DNA of 64,000 nucleotides from Ceratotherium simum simum (Eukaryota; Chordata; Mammalia; Perissodactyla; Rhinocerotidae). Positions 45,151 to 57,045 of the stretch are shown piece after piece (position 1 is the first letter of the stretch; each line of letters starts with the position of its first letter). The notes under the pieces are model-generated. The model made no database searches. It was not told the DNA's origin and worked only from the letters and a program-made list of their open reading frames with translations. The stretch is taken from positions 8,219,545 through 8,283,544 of the forward strand of contig NW_004454182.1 of assembly GCF_000283155.1 (NCBI RefSeq), in the 5' to 3' direction. Both the position numbers and the translations under genes were made by a program.

Positions 45151-47180
45151 AAGCCAAACTAAGAGCAGAGTGGTACCAAAACAAAAGCCTAGAAAGAAAA
45201 AAAATCTTAAAAGAAAGTTTATCACCAACAAATATAATAGAAAATGAAGAGGTGGTACAATAGGAGTTAAGGAAAGAAAAGTTCTTAAACAGAAAACTCC
45301 TTTAAATATAAATTCTTTTTGAAAAATCAGTTTTGCATAAGTTAATCTATTATTTCCTGCCTCAGTAGTTACAATGGTTTTCATATATTTCAAGAATTTT
45401 TGTTACTTTAGGACTTTATAATCAGTTCTCTAGGATCACCACTTTGAACCATAATCTTTATTGAACAGATGGAAATATAAAATGTGTATGGAAATAAGAT
45501 GAATCTACACAGACTCAATTTATCCTGGACCTTGTTTTTGGAATAAATTCCTGATATAATTTTTGTTTTCCTCGTACTGGTTCTTTTTCATGAAAATCTA
45601 CTTACAAAAGGGTTCCAGTAAAGTGGTTAATCGAGGATTTGAAATGAAAGTACAACCGTCAGAGTTGCAGCAATTCAGTACCACGGTACCAAATCAGAAG
45701 ATGCATTTATTTACGGAGGAGAGGAAAGGAAACAGAATTACTGAGGATGGAGTTAGAAGCAGTTGAACAAACATCATAGCTTGAAGTTGTTCCTTGGTTA
45801 TTATGACAAGAAAATATGCTGAATGATAGTGAAAGCAAAACTAGCCAACCAAGGGTAGGACTTAGGAGTATCATAATTAGTATACTTGAGAATGAAAGTA
45901 TACACCAAGTATAGCACTACAGGTGCTCAAGCTTGGTACATTCTAGAAGTCAACATGCAGCATAAGATGCTAGATAGACATAAAAACATTGAGCTCTTTC
46001 AGTCTTGCTTTTATAATTGAAGCTTGATAATATGGAGAGTATATTACAAAAAAATATATAGTATTGTAGAACACAAACCTGGTGTATGAAAACTGAAAAC
46101 TAGGTCTAGAAAGACTGTGTTCACACAAGCCGTTAAAATATGAGTGAAAATGCATAGATGACACTCTCAAAATGGGATAGATTTTTCTTAATCTGACCTT
46201 CTGTCTCAGGCTGTCTTCTTGTGGATTTCTTTTCACTTATTATTATGAAATGGTTTGATGAAAACATCCACTGTATTGATCCAGAAATCTTCCTCTTGTT
46301 TTCAATTATCCTAAGTTGTCTCCAGTTATCTCAAAGAATGGTATGAAATCCTCAAACCAATAAATTAATAGTTTTAATTTATTTTAATTAAAAACTAAAT
46401 ATATGACAGAAGGGATTTTTGGAGATCACATGGGGTGTTGTAAAATCAAACAATCTAAGAAAGCATCCTTTCTAAAAAGTCTGGTAATCATTGCATTATC
46501 TAGAGTATGTCTAAAAATACTAGATAATTTCCATATGTATGTCTCAAGGTGGCATGAAGCTGCACCGTAACAAAAAAACCAACGAATTGAGTGAAAAAGT
46601 CATGGTTCAAGGATACATAATCAAAACAATTGGTTGATTTATTCTTTTTGCTTTTCATCAAGTTGAGTCATGTGCCACCTGTAAAGCTATTGTCTCTCAA
46701 GTTCCCACTTATCTTCTCTGCTCTGCTTTGTAACCCTGGGGCTGGGACCCAACACACATGTTTTCCTTTGCGGCTGGCTCGCTTTGGACTGCCAATAGAG
46801 CACTATAGGAAGACGGGTAGGCGGGAAGAAGGAAAGGGACGTGCTCCTTTTGGTGGCTTCTGGTGGGCTTGCTTCCTGTTTCCTTTCTGTTTGCTTTGTA
46901 CCCACTGCAGGTGTACCTCTCGTTCCAGAGGCAGCAGTTTGCAGTTCTCCCACTCATCAGAGAACCTGCCTCGTTGTGCTCCTTCACATACACTGGCACT
47001 AGCCAGTGGCCTCTTGTCCTCAGAGGTCTAGGTTTCTGTTCTGGGGCCCCCTTTTCCAAGCTTCTAAATTTTCAACATTCCAACATCTCCCCTTTATTGG
47101 AACCCTAGGGGAGGTTGCTGCTTCCTGCAGTTGTTGATTCAGTCTATAAAATATGATACCTTAGTGTTCCATTTTTGCCT
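45151..47180. other. Unassigned sequence
   Basis: No gene recognised. The part at about 46640-47130 is GC-richer and resembles degraded LTR or interspersed-repeat text but could not be named. A plus-strand frame of 133 codons at 46630-47031 and a minus frame of 116 overlap each other and have no known domain. Confidence 0.35.
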
Positions 47181-47184
47181 TGTC

Positions 47185-47662
47185 AGTTACTCTGATGAGT
47201 AGAATAATGACCCCCAAAGATACCCAGGTCCTAATGCCTGAAACTGTGAATACGTTACCTTACACGGCAAAAGGAACTTTGCAGTTAAGTTAAGGATCTT
47301 GAAATGGGAAGATTATCCCGGATTATCTGCGTGGGCCCAATGTAATCACAAGGGTCCTTATGAGAAGGGACCAGAAGGATCAGAGTCAGAGAAGATGTGA
47401 CAACAGAAGCAGAGGTTGGAGTGATGTGGGGCCAGTAAGACAAGAAATGCAAGTGTCCTCTCAATGCTGGAAAAGGCAAGGAAACAGATTGTCCCCTCTT
47501 GCCTCCAAAAGGAACACAATTCTGTTGACGTCCTGATTTTAGCCCAGTGAAACTGATTTCGGACTTCTGACCTCCAGAACTGTAAGGTAACAAATCTGTG
47601 TTGTCTTAAGCCACTAAATACGTGGTAATTCATTACAGCGGCAATAAGAAGCTATTACAGTT
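47185..47662 (-). mobile_element. MLT1-type (MaLR) LTR
   Basis: Reverse complement of MLT1. The plus strand runs from gataatg-like wording through accttacacggcaaaaggaa, gaagattatcccggattatc, ttagcccagtgaaactgatt, cctccagaactgtaaggtaa to agcggcaataagaagctatt. The last word is the complement of the family's TATTAGTTTCCTATTGCTG start. Confidence 0.75.
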
Positions 47663-48303
47663 CCTTAGTTGATAATACTTTATGTTAAATTCTGTCTGTT
47701 AACATAACTGCTGTGGTTTGTGTATCCTGACTTTGTCTGATTCAAGTGGCATCTGTGTATCTAGTTCTGTACTATTAAAAGGTTAAGTACTGTGCAGTCA
47801 TTCATTTACTTCAAATTCTCAGGTCTCAGTCATATCTTCTAAGGTGAACATTAGTTTGTGAGGACGTACTTAGCATGGAATATTTTACAAATAATCTTCT
47901 TATTTGTCAAATTTCGTCCTTCTTGTTAAGGCCAACTTTACATTTTAGAATGTAACATTAAAGTATATGAACTAAATTCGAAGTTAAAAAAAAAGACACA
48001 AATATCAATTTGTAAGGTTGTCGCGACCATCAGGAAAAAACCTAGGCAAGATCTGCGGCACTCGTGATGGTCACTGTGTGGGAAGCAGGGCAGAATGCCC
48101 AGACTAGCTGGGACTGGGAGTCTGGTTAATGGTGACATGAGTGAATGTTGTTTACCTAGGCATGAAGGCAGACTGGGAGATGGAGGCAAGTGCAAACTCC
48201 AGGAATTTAGTGCAGGTATGAAGTCTTACCTGTACACAGGAATTCAGGTAGTTGAACTGAATTCAACGTCCAGGAAGTGCCCAACAGACTAGACGCAAGG
48301 CTA
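47663..48303. other. Unassigned non-genic sequence
   Basis: Nothing recognised; ordinary composition. Confidence 0.4.
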
Positions 48304-48318
48304 CCATTATGGTTTTTC

Positions 48319-48573
48319 TTTCTTTTTTTTTTTTTTTGTGAGGGAGATCAGCCCTGAGCTAACATCCATGCCAATCCTCCTCTCTTTTTATTTCCTTTTT
48401 TGCTGAGGAAGACTGGCCCTGAGCTAACATCCGTGCTGATCTTCCTCCACTTTATGTGGGACACTGCCACAGCATGGCCTGACAAACGGTGTGTTGGTGC
48501 GTGCCTGGGATCCGAACCTGGGCTGCCAGCAGTGGAGTACGCGCACTTAACCGCTACGGCACGAGGCCTGCCC
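48319..48573 (-). mobile_element. ERE SINE, reverse orientation, 15-bp target duplication
   Basis: Plus strand: a long T run (tail complement), two gagctaacatcc repeats, cactgccacagcatggcctg, and a head complement ending gcacgaggcctgcccc. Exact flanking repeat ccattatggtttttc at 48304-48318 and 48574-48588. Confidence 0.94.
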
Positions 48574-48785
48574 CCATTATGGTTTTTCAATGGACAAATA
48601 GGGTTCATAGTTCAGGGGAGTCTACAAAGCAGTAAGGAACAAATGGATCCACACAAGGGTCTCAAGAGAAAGGATTTTCACCTCTATTCCCAAGGCAGGT
48701 ACATGAGTACATGTATTGTTTACTCTGATTTCTGTACCATCTACCCTACGGTGTGAGGATATGCAAGGACTCCAAGTCTATTTAT

Positions 48786-49143
48786 AGATATATAAAAAGA
48801 GAGAGAGAGAGGAAGAGAGAGAGATTTATTTTAAGGAATTGGCTCATTAATTAGGGAGGTTGGCAAGTCCAAAATCCGCAGGACGGGCCAGCAGGCTAGA
48901 GACCCAGGAAGAGCCAATGCTGCAGTTCAAGTCAGGATCCCTCCTTGTTTGAGGGAGGGCGGTCTTTGTTCTATTCAGGCCTTCACCGATTGCATGAGGC
49001 CTACCCACCTGATGGAGGACAATCTGTGTTACTCAAAGTCCACCACTTTAGATGTAAATCTCATCCAAAAACATCCTCACAAAAACATCGAGACTAATGT
49101 TTGACCAAATATCTGGGCACTGTGGCCCAGCCAAGTTGACACC
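48786..49143 (-). mobile_element. Unnamed ancient LTR-like repeat, copy A
   Basis: Starts (plus strand) with a (GA)n stretch at 48798-48832, then ttattttaaggaattggctc, ggcaagtccaaaatccgcag, gaccaaatatctgggcactg, and ends ggcccagccaagttgac. This is the reverse complement of a common mammalian repeat beginning TTAATTTTATGTGTCAACTTG. A sense copy is at 63120-63607. Confidence 0.65.
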
Positions 49144-49639
49144 CTCTTGCCTAGCTAATGAGGTAGAAGAGGATATTATATTTTAAGACCAGAGGATATT
49201 AACATAGCCTTGCTCTAGGCTTTTCTTTCCTCCCATCCCCTGAAGACAGTAATCTGAGAACTAAATTATATAGTGATCTCTTCAAACACAGGCTCTCAAG
49301 CTTAGCTGTTTATTCCATTCTCTGATCAGGCTGAGCTTCAAATTCAAAATATGTGTTAATTGGAGCTTAAACAAACACACTTTTCTTTGTTTCAAGTTGA
49401 AAAAAACGCCATATATATATATAATTGCAGTAAAACATCACATATTTAGAAAGAAGTAATCTGGGAAACTTTTTTTAAACTCTTACTATTGTTCTAAACA
49501 ATGAATAAGCAAACTGTCTCCTGTACACACAATATTACATCATGCACTTTAATTATGACAGTAAATGCTGCCGAAAGGAATTTTACTTTCACTGTTTCAT
49601 ATCACTCTTTCTAATTAATGTCAAGGTGTCCTTTCCATG
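49144..49639. other. Unassigned AT-rich sequence
   Basis: No feature recognised apart from a short (AT)n near 49410-49423. Confidence 0.4.
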
Positions 49640-49830
49640 TTTAGGGTGTATACAACAGGTGCACATATGTGTTGTGCCTGTGGGTATGTGCACAAATGCA
49701 CACATATTCATGAATGCGCACACAAATATGCTCATATGCATACAGATTCGTCCCCATGTCAGTATCCATTTATAAATATAGCTTGTTCCACTCCCCGGCA
49801 TGCATGTGAATATACACAAACACATATAAT
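49640..49830. repeat. Degenerate alternating purine-pyrimidine (TG/CA) stretch
   Basis: Rich in GCACATATGTG, ATGTGCAC, ATGCGCACAC and CATGCATGTG words, with frequent TG/CA steps but no long perfect array. It looks like a decayed dinucleotide microsatellite. Confidence 0.55.
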
Positions 49831-50780
49831 CTAGTTGATTTCCTTTCATTAACTTTCGTCGGAGATTATGATGAAAAGCTAAAAGAAAAGACAAGTAGAC
49901 ATTTTTTCTTTTGTAATGAGAAACTTTTCTTACATAATGTAATTGCAAAAACAGTAATAATCTCTTTCCCCTAAAGGGCAGGGGGAGGGGGTTGAGAAGC
50001 AAAATCTTCTATAAAGCACATGCATCTTTCTTGTCTAAAGGAGAGGGAACTGCATGAAACATAGGACCAGCAATTATAATAGCAAGACATGCTGAAGGAA
50101 GTAGGAAGTGACCATTCGTAGCTGAAGGGAACCATAACTATTAGACCTCTGATTGCTTTCTGTTTCTTTGGCAAACTATTGTGTGTCACTTAGTGTTTGG
50201 GCAAAGTAGTGCTGCACATCTCAATAGCCCCTGAAGGCATTATAATCCTAGAGTACAGAATGATAATTAACAAAATAATTGAGTTATTAAATTGGTTTAT
50301 ATTCAGTATAACACTGAATCTGTTAGAAAGAGAGAATAGGTGTTGAATCAAGATGGAAAACTGAGTGCCTGTTTCTACCTCTCACCCAAAACATCCAGAA
50401 AAAAATACCTTAAAACTTGAAAAGAATGAATTAAAAAGAGAGATATAAAATAAGAAGCAGCACAACCAGAAAGCTTAAAACGTTGAGAAAATTCACGAAT
50501 GGTAAAAAGCAGACGGGATCATATCACTTGAGGAGATCCTAATCCAAAACACACGCAGGAGAAGGGAGCTATGGAGTCAGGAGAGTGGCTGGCGGAATTC
50601 CAAGCTCAGGGTCAAGGGAAAAGAGGAGCAGAACTGAATAAATAAGCAACTTGGCAACTGAACAGCTGAGGGAGATGTCTTGTGTGGAGCAACAGCATCC
50701 GCAGAGTTTAGCCCGGGCTACAGCAGGGCTGGCCAGGTGAGCAGATCCTGTGCTGCCACTGTCCCCAGAGAGGTCTGAGG
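49831..50780. other. Unassigned; possible old L1-type 5' region from about 50340
   Basis: 49831-50340 has nothing recognisable. 50340-50780 (gaatcaagatggaaaactga, then an A-rich and later GC-richer part) resembles the start of an L1- or HAL1-type element, but the match is too weak to name. Confidence 0.3.
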
Positions 50781-50784
50781 TGTA

Positions 50785-51000
50785 TATTAGATGTCCAAGT
50801 GGGGATGTCAAATAGACAGTTGCAAATCTGATTGTGGAACTCAGGGGAAAGGTAGAGGCTGGAGAGACAAATTTAGAGTCATCCCATATGGATACTATTT
50901 AAAGCCATGAATCTACATGAGGTCACCTAGGAATGTGTATAAGGAAGAGAAGAAGGCCCAGAACCGAGCCCCAGGACACTCCAACATGCAGAGGACAGGT
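50785..51000 (-). mobile_element. L2 LINE, reverse-transcriptase part
   Basis: On the minus strand this reads the L2 text upstream of the YADD-type region: tggagtgtcctggggctcgg (GVxxGSVLG-like), ctcttccttatacacattcc, tttaaatagtatccatatgg, and ends at cacttggacatctaatatac. Frames are broken. Confidence 0.7.
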
Positions 51001-51164
51001 TATATCTATGTGACACTGAAACAACCAGTTAGTTCAATTACTAAGTTTGTGAAAATATTAATTGAATGGGTCATTGACGGTTATGTAGAATGGGGCTTGG
51101 CTCCCTAGAACAGAACCAAAACACGTTCTAGTCCCCCTACCAAATCCAGGACAGTCTGGGTTGA

Positions 51165-51265
51165 CTGCAGCTCTTTGAGGAGAAGAAACTGTCTTTGCTC
51201 GTCTTTATATATCCGAGCTGCCACACAATAGGTGCTTGATCAATGTTTATTTAATGAACTGATTT
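51165..51265 (+). mobile_element. L2 LINE 3' end
   Basis: Sense L2 tail: gaagaaactgtctttgctcg, gccacacaataggtgcttga, tcaatgtttatttaatgaac. Confidence 0.65.
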
Positions 51266-52058
51266 ATAAATTTATAACTTCCCATTGTTTGGGAATGATT
51301 TAGACTCAATTTCTAGTTGTTGTTAAGCATTTTCTCCACCCACCTCAGATGTTTGCATTCCATTTTTCTCCCTTTGCACATAATGTCTAAAAACATACCT
51401 TTCAGATTCAAAAACTTTCAAATAGTAAGCGACATCCTTCCTTTTCACCTACCTCAATGTTAAATAAATATTGTTATCATTTTATGATTTTATTTCTTAT
51501 TTTCTGGCTGTACAATTTCACTTTTCCATCAGGACCTTTTTGTGAAAAATACTGGATAAGAAAATGGTCCCTTCATAGAATCCTCCAAGGATGATAATGA
51601 AAGGCGACTATCCGTGGATAAGAATTGCAACTACACGGTCCAGCTACTGTTTCTGAAATGGAGAATTGACCTCCATGATGACCTCTGAGGTTCATTTCTT
51701 TAACGGAACCAGCAGGTTTTCTTGTACTGTTTTATTGAAATTAACAACACTCACGTCATTTCAGAATTCTAACGTCTATTCAGATAACAATGGGTTGAGT
51801 ACCTGACTTATATACTTAATCTACCTGCTTATTGATGTCAGCTGTAGTTGATGGTAGCTTCCATCATTGCAAAGAGGGGGCAAAACAGACAAGAAAAACA
51901 GGTAAAAGAAAAAAACATGTATCATGGAATATTTCCACGCCCATCAATAGAGCTCTACTTTATAATTTTTTATGACTTCAGAGATTTGCATTTTATGAAT
52001 TTATAACAACTCACTTAATCCAATCTACCTTCTTGAACGTTTAATTTTCTCCTATCAT
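51266..52058. other. Unassigned AT-rich sequence
   Basis: No gene or repeat recognised. Confidence 0.4.
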
Positions 52059-52059
52059 A

Positions 52060-52350
52060 AACATCTGTTATAGACAGTTTTGAACTCTAGTCTGATTATT
52101 TTCTTGAGATAAATTCTTAGAAGAGGAATGGTAGATTAAAGTACATATATTTTAAAGGATTTTTGACATGTACTGCCAAATGGCTCTTCAGAAACGTTGT
52201 ACCAACTTACACTCCCATTATCAGCGACCCTTTTTCCTACACCATTGCTAAATTAGGGTATTATCATGGTTTGAAATATTTGTAAACTATATGGGTGAAA
52301 AGGGTAGCTTATTGTTGTAATTTACATTTCTTTGCTTACGTCTTTCACAT
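52060..52350 (-). mobile_element. L1 3' UTR fragment
   Basis: Antisense L1 text: gagataaattcttagaagag, ctgccaaatggctcttcaga, caacttacactcccattatc, gtaatttacatttctttgct. Confidence 0.65.
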
Positions 52351-53125
52351 TTTTGTTCAGGTCCAATTTATCAAGCTGTGAAAAATACAACAAGAACAAT
52401 GAAATGTAGTGCCTCTTCTTTTTTCCAGGGTGCCTTCTACAGTGGCTGATTTCATTCAACAGGCTTCCATCAATGCCTGGACAGTCACACAGCAAGGCAC
52501 TGATGAGGCTGACAAGTATGAGCCTGTGTCCCAATCCTTTGCTTCTTGCACTGAAACTGTGGTCTTTCACAAGACAGCAGAATGGTGTCTTAAGGCTGAA
52601 GAAATATATTTCTTTTGAACAGAGTTCACCTAGTGATGAAAGATCTTTGCTGTTGGGCCTTGTTGGAGTAAAAAGAACCTGGAGAAACCAGAATATGAAA
52701 TGACCAACTTCATGAAAGGCAGATCCAACAGCAAGAGGCCCTTTGCTTTCTGGGCCAAAGATCAATCAAGAGCCTAACCTTCAAATATCCCCTCTAACGA
52801 TTTAGCAGAAAACTTTATAACTCTGAGACAATTAAACGATGATTGGCAGTGCCTGCAGTTTGAGTTTGTGGTTCATTCTTGCCGTCTCTATTACTGATGC
52901 GAAGTGGGGTGAGCCTTGGTTCAGACAAAGTACTTTGGTTTCTCCACTGTCTGTTATGCAACCAGGCTTGCCCAGGTCAGTAGCACAATGGGTTGAAGGC
53001 TTTTAGGCTTTTAGAGGATTACAAATGATAGCCTATTATGGCTATAAATTCAGAAAGTGGCATTTTATAACAGTCAATGAAGTGCTTGGGTTTCCTAAAA
53101 ACAGAAATTGTTATACTGCATATGG
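52351..53125. other. Unassigned; contains a candidate exon
   Basis: At 52415-52429 the plus strand has a strong acceptor-like tract (cttcttttttccag), followed by a frame open to a stop at 52618. The translation matches nothing that I recognise, and no branch point or partner exon could be confirmed. Confidence 0.25.
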
Positions 53126-53129
53126 CCAT

Positions 53130-53330
53130 CTTTTTCTTTCTTTTTTTAATTTTATTTATTTTTTTTAATTGAGGTCACATTGGCTTATAGCATTATATAA
53201 ATTTCAGGTGTCCATCATTATATTTTGACTTCTATATGGACTGCATCGTGTCCATCACCAAAAGTCTAGTTGCCGTCCATCACCATACACATCCATACAC
53301 ATGTGCCCCTTTACCCCTTTCGCCCTCCCT
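53130..53330 (-). mobile_element. L1 3' end, equid-type
   Basis: Plus strand begins with a T-rich run, then aattgaggtcacattggctt, atagcattatataaatttca, ggtgtccatcattatatttt, actgcatcgtgtccatcacc. This is the complement of an L1 3' UTR and tail, only moderately diverged, so among the younger L1 copies here. Confidence 0.75.
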
Positions 53331-53895
53331 CTTTTTCTTTAAAAGGGAGAAAAAGATGTACTTCCAATTCAGGCAGGATATTGCAGAGGAGAGAATGCTT
53401 TTTGGGATTAAGTACTTGCACAAGGCAGGGGAATGAGGGCAAAATGCTGATGAAATTCCGAAACCCAACATACTGAAGGGTGGGGAAAAGTCTGGCAAAA
53501 TATTCAAGCCATAACAAAGCACTTCCCTTATAAAAGGCCACTGGCAGTCAGTAGTGTCCACATCAGGTCGTCTTCTCCTCCCCAGCCCAGTGCATGGCCT
53601 CAGTGAATGCCCTCATGTCTGGTCCTCAAAGAGAACAGCAGGGACAACCCCTTCAGGAGATAGGACAGAACTTGCGTCTTAGAGCCAGGAGGGACCTCAG
53701 AATGTGCCTCATACAAACTCATCATAGCAAGTTAACAGCCAGCCCAGAGGAGTGGTACCAGACACCCAGCTGGGCCATCTTCCCTCTAGGATGACCTCTG
53801 TCCACCCACCCCAGGGGCCTCTCAAGCCCCCTCTTCCATCGGCTGCTCCTCTTGGGAGCAAGAAGAATCCTAGATACATACTAAAATATATTTAC
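53331..53895. other. Unassigned non-genic sequence
   Basis: No gene recognised. 53660-53770 weakly resembles an ancient SINE core (agagccaggagggacctcag) but was not assigned. Confidence 0.35.
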
Positions 53896-53919
53896 AGATA
53901 AGATATATCATATCTGGGA

Positions 53920-54090
53920 TTTCCAGGGGAGGGGGAATATTGGTGCAGATATAGATGAAACAAAATTGGCTATGAGTTGATAATTGTTAAAGTTGATAAT
54001 GAATACGTGGAGGTTATCGTGCTAGTCTCTCTACTTTCACCTAGGTTTGAAAGTTTTCATAATAAAACACTTTTTAAAAAAATCATGAGA
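53920..54090 (+). mobile_element. L1 3' terminal fragment
   Basis: Sense L1M tail: taatgaatacgtggaggtta, ctagtctctctactttcacc, aggtttgaaagttttcataa, taaaacacttttt. Confidence 0.65.
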
Positions 54091-54138
54091 CAATTTTTAA
54101 AAAAAGGAAAAAAATACCCTTTTTACAAATTAAGTGAG

Positions 54139-54370
54139 GCCCGGCCCCGTGGCATAGCGGTTAAGTGCACGTGCTCCGCTGCTGGTGGCCTGGGTTCGGA
54201 TCCCAGGCGCGCACCAATGTACTGCTTCTCCGGCCATGCTGAGGCGGTGTCCCATATAAAAGTGAAGGAAGATGGGCACAGATATTAGCCCAGGGCCAGT
54301 CTTCCTCAGCAAAAAGAGGAGGATTGGCATGGATGTTAGCAGGGCTGATCGTCCTCAAACACACACAAAA
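54139..54370 (+). mobile_element. ERE SINE
   Basis: Head gcccggccccgtggcatagc, B box ggttcggatcc at 54193, both 3' repeats and an (AC)n/A tail. Target duplication caaattaagtgag (54126-54138) against aaattaaggtgag (54371-54383). Confidence 0.92.
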
Positions 54371-54383
54371 AAATTAAGGTGAG

Positions 54384-55165
54384 AGGAGCTAGGAGATTCC
54401 TCCAGAGCATTGGTCTGGTACATGGATTTTGGTCAATAACTATGGACAACAGTGATAATGATCAGAACAATGACATGTGAAGAGACTGATAGAGAGAAAC
54501 CCAGTAGATATAAAGGCAGTCCAGGAATCAACCCTTCTGACAAGCACTTCAGATGATTCAGAAACAGGTGGTCCAAGGACCACAGTTTGAGAAACTCTTT
54601 ACTAACGAGTTAAATAACGTAGCCTGATTTTTAGCTTCCAATTAGGCTCATTTCCTTTAATCTAGCAAGGCCACTCCTACAGTAGGACGTGGGCAATGAA
54701 CTCAACTTACATCATTAGCCCAAAGGGTTTGAAAAGCGTGATGCTAAGTAAGTATTTCCCAAATGCTACATACCTATTTACTGCACCCCCAACATATTTA
54801 TTAACAAAACAATCTTCCATAGTTCTTAATAATCTTTATGCATCAAACTAAAGCAGCACCACTGGTTAGCAACCATATTGTTAGGAGATTTAATATAAAA
54901 ACTTAATTATTAAGAAAAAAAGACAGGAAAATACTGAAAGTTCTTAGCATTGAGGAAAGCACTTAATTTAAAGAATGTTTTTTAAAAAACTTATATCACT
55001 TATTGGAACAAAATATTAATATGCTAGCACTTCTTTGGCAGGTCTAAGGAGCCAGGTCTGGTTCTGGGGGAGAAGTAAGCCAAGAGTGTTCCCCTCTTGG
55101 TCACAGTTTCTAATTTTGCATCAAGTCATATAGTCTGTGAGACATTGAGAGCATAGTTGTAAGAA
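54384..55165. other. Unassigned non-genic sequence
   Basis: No gene or repeat recognised. Confidence 0.4.
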
Positions 55166-55169
55166 AATA

Positions 55170-55680
55170 GGACCTCTCAAACCTTGTTTTAGGATTGCAG
55201 AATGTCACAACCCCAGTGGAGGGAAATTTGGCAACATCTCTCAAGATTACCGATGCATGTAATGCCATTTGACTCAGTAATCCTCCTGCTGAGTATTTTC
55301 CTATAGATACAACTACACAAATGTAAATGATACAGCATAGTTGCACTGGTTGTAATAGCAAACAATTGGAAATGACCCAACTGCCCATCAGTAACAGATG
55401 GTTAAATAAGCCATAGTCATCCACACAATGGGTGCCATGCAGCTGCAATAAAAAAGAAGAAAGAAAGAAAAGATGAGGACCATCTCTATGTTCTGTTACA
55501 GAAAAGCCTCCAAGTTGTTAAGGAGAAAAGCAAGATGCTGAAAAGAATAGATAAGAGAGGAAAATAGGAATATATGTTTTTATTTCTTGATTCTGCATAA
55601 AGAAAGCTTGAAGGAAGTAGAGAAAGTAGTTAACTATAGATAGGGTACCATATTATTTTTTGCCTAAATGGGATATTTTT
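55170..55680 (+). mobile_element. L1 3' UTR
   Basis: Sense L1M text: tgtaatagcaaacaattgga, aatgacccaactgcccatca, atggttaaataagccatagt, acaatgggtgccatgcagct, aaaagcaagatgctgaaaag. Confidence 0.75.
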
Positions 55681-56100
55681 ATGAGTGAAAGGAGTCACTA
55701 TTAATTTTTATACCAAGGTAAAAGCTATAGCTTGGGGCTCTCCTAGACAAACCAGTGCATATAGTGGTCCTACCTAGAGGGGTGGGGATGGGGCTTAGGG
55801 AATAGAGTAACTGAGGCAGGTGGCAGTGAGACTTCACGAGGTCCACCTTGATATATTGCTTTGACCTTGGATCCATGCATATATATTACCTATTGGAAAC
55901 AACGAGAAATAAAATTTAGAAGATATTTGTGAGCACCATGGTCATTGTAAAATTTGTTGCTAGAATTTAATGGTCTTTAATGGTGGGTACACACATCATG
56001 ATATAGCAACTCCCTACTGGCAATGTTTGAAGACAAGACTGGAGCATGTATGAATATAGAACTACGTTCTCACAGGTGAATTTTCCAATTCAACTGTGGA
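55681..56100. other. Unassigned non-genic sequence
   Basis: Nothing recognised. Confidence 0.4.
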
Positions 56101-56104
56101 TATT

Positions 56105-56350
56105 CAACTGTCATTTATTCACCCATCCAGTCATTCATTCACCTTTCAGCAAATATTCATTGAGCACCTGCTATGTGCTGGGCTAAGTAAGGACCGGGGA
56201 CTCTCCGACGCTCAGGACAGATCTTGACCTCCTCTTGGAGCTCTAGGTCTGGAGGAGGCTGCAAACAAGCACACAGGATGTAAGAACAGTCTGGTGAAGT
56301 GCAGTTGCCAGAAAAGTAGCAATGCTGTGGGCACGTGGGCTTCCCTGAGG
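56105..56350 (-). mobile_element. L2 LINE 3' region
   Basis: Antisense L2: cagtcattcattcacctttc, attcattgagcacctgctat, gtgctgggctaagtaagg, ctcttggagctctaggtctg. Confidence 0.7.
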
Positions 56351-56689
56351 AGAGCAGTGACTAGTGGAATGAATGAATGAGTGCAATAAAATAATATGAC
56401 CTCACATCTCTTCCAAATCTGCAATTCTCTTGTTGTTTGACACACAGAGCTACTAATATTTTGGAAGAACATGGGATAGGGCATGGGATAAACTCAAATT
56501 GCTCTGCTTGGTTAAAGAGAGTGTCTGGTAAGAAAGAATAGTCCAGGGTTCTCCTCTTACACTGACTTGCTGTGAGACTTTAGGGAAGTCAACAAGACTC
56601 TCTCAACTTTAGAAAATAAAAAATAATGGTGTTTGGCAAATTCCTGTCTAAGGTCCTTCTAGATCCAGATCTCTCTGTTCAACTTGCAG

Positions 56690-57045
56690 ATTTTTTATCT
56701 CTATGTTTCCCTCTGCTTCAGTAGCAGACATTAACTTTCCCATCTCAGGACCTTTGCACATGCTGTTCCCTCTGCTTGGAATGGACTTGCTCTTAATTTT
56801 CACCCAGCCAGCTCCTCCTCATCTGTCAAGTCTCAATTTCACCTTTTCAAAGAGGTCTTCCCTGATTACTCTATCTAAGTTAAGTGCCCTTGTGATTTTC
56901 TGTTTCCTTCACAGTTCTTATCATAATTTCCAGGCACTTTGTCTGAAATTGTAAGCTTTGTAAAGCAGGAACAGTGTCCATCTTGTATCTCTGGGGTCTA
57001 GCGCCTGGGAAGTGGTAGGTTCTCATAAGGATATGTTGAATGAAT
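56690..57045 (+). mobile_element. L2 LINE 3' region
   Basis: Well-kept sense L2: aggacctttgcacatgctgt, tccctctgcttggaatggac, aaagaggtcttccctgatta, gtaagctttgtaaagcagga, and the tail tggtaggttctcataagg with ttgaatgaattgg. The 83-codon frame here runs through it. Confidence 0.8.
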
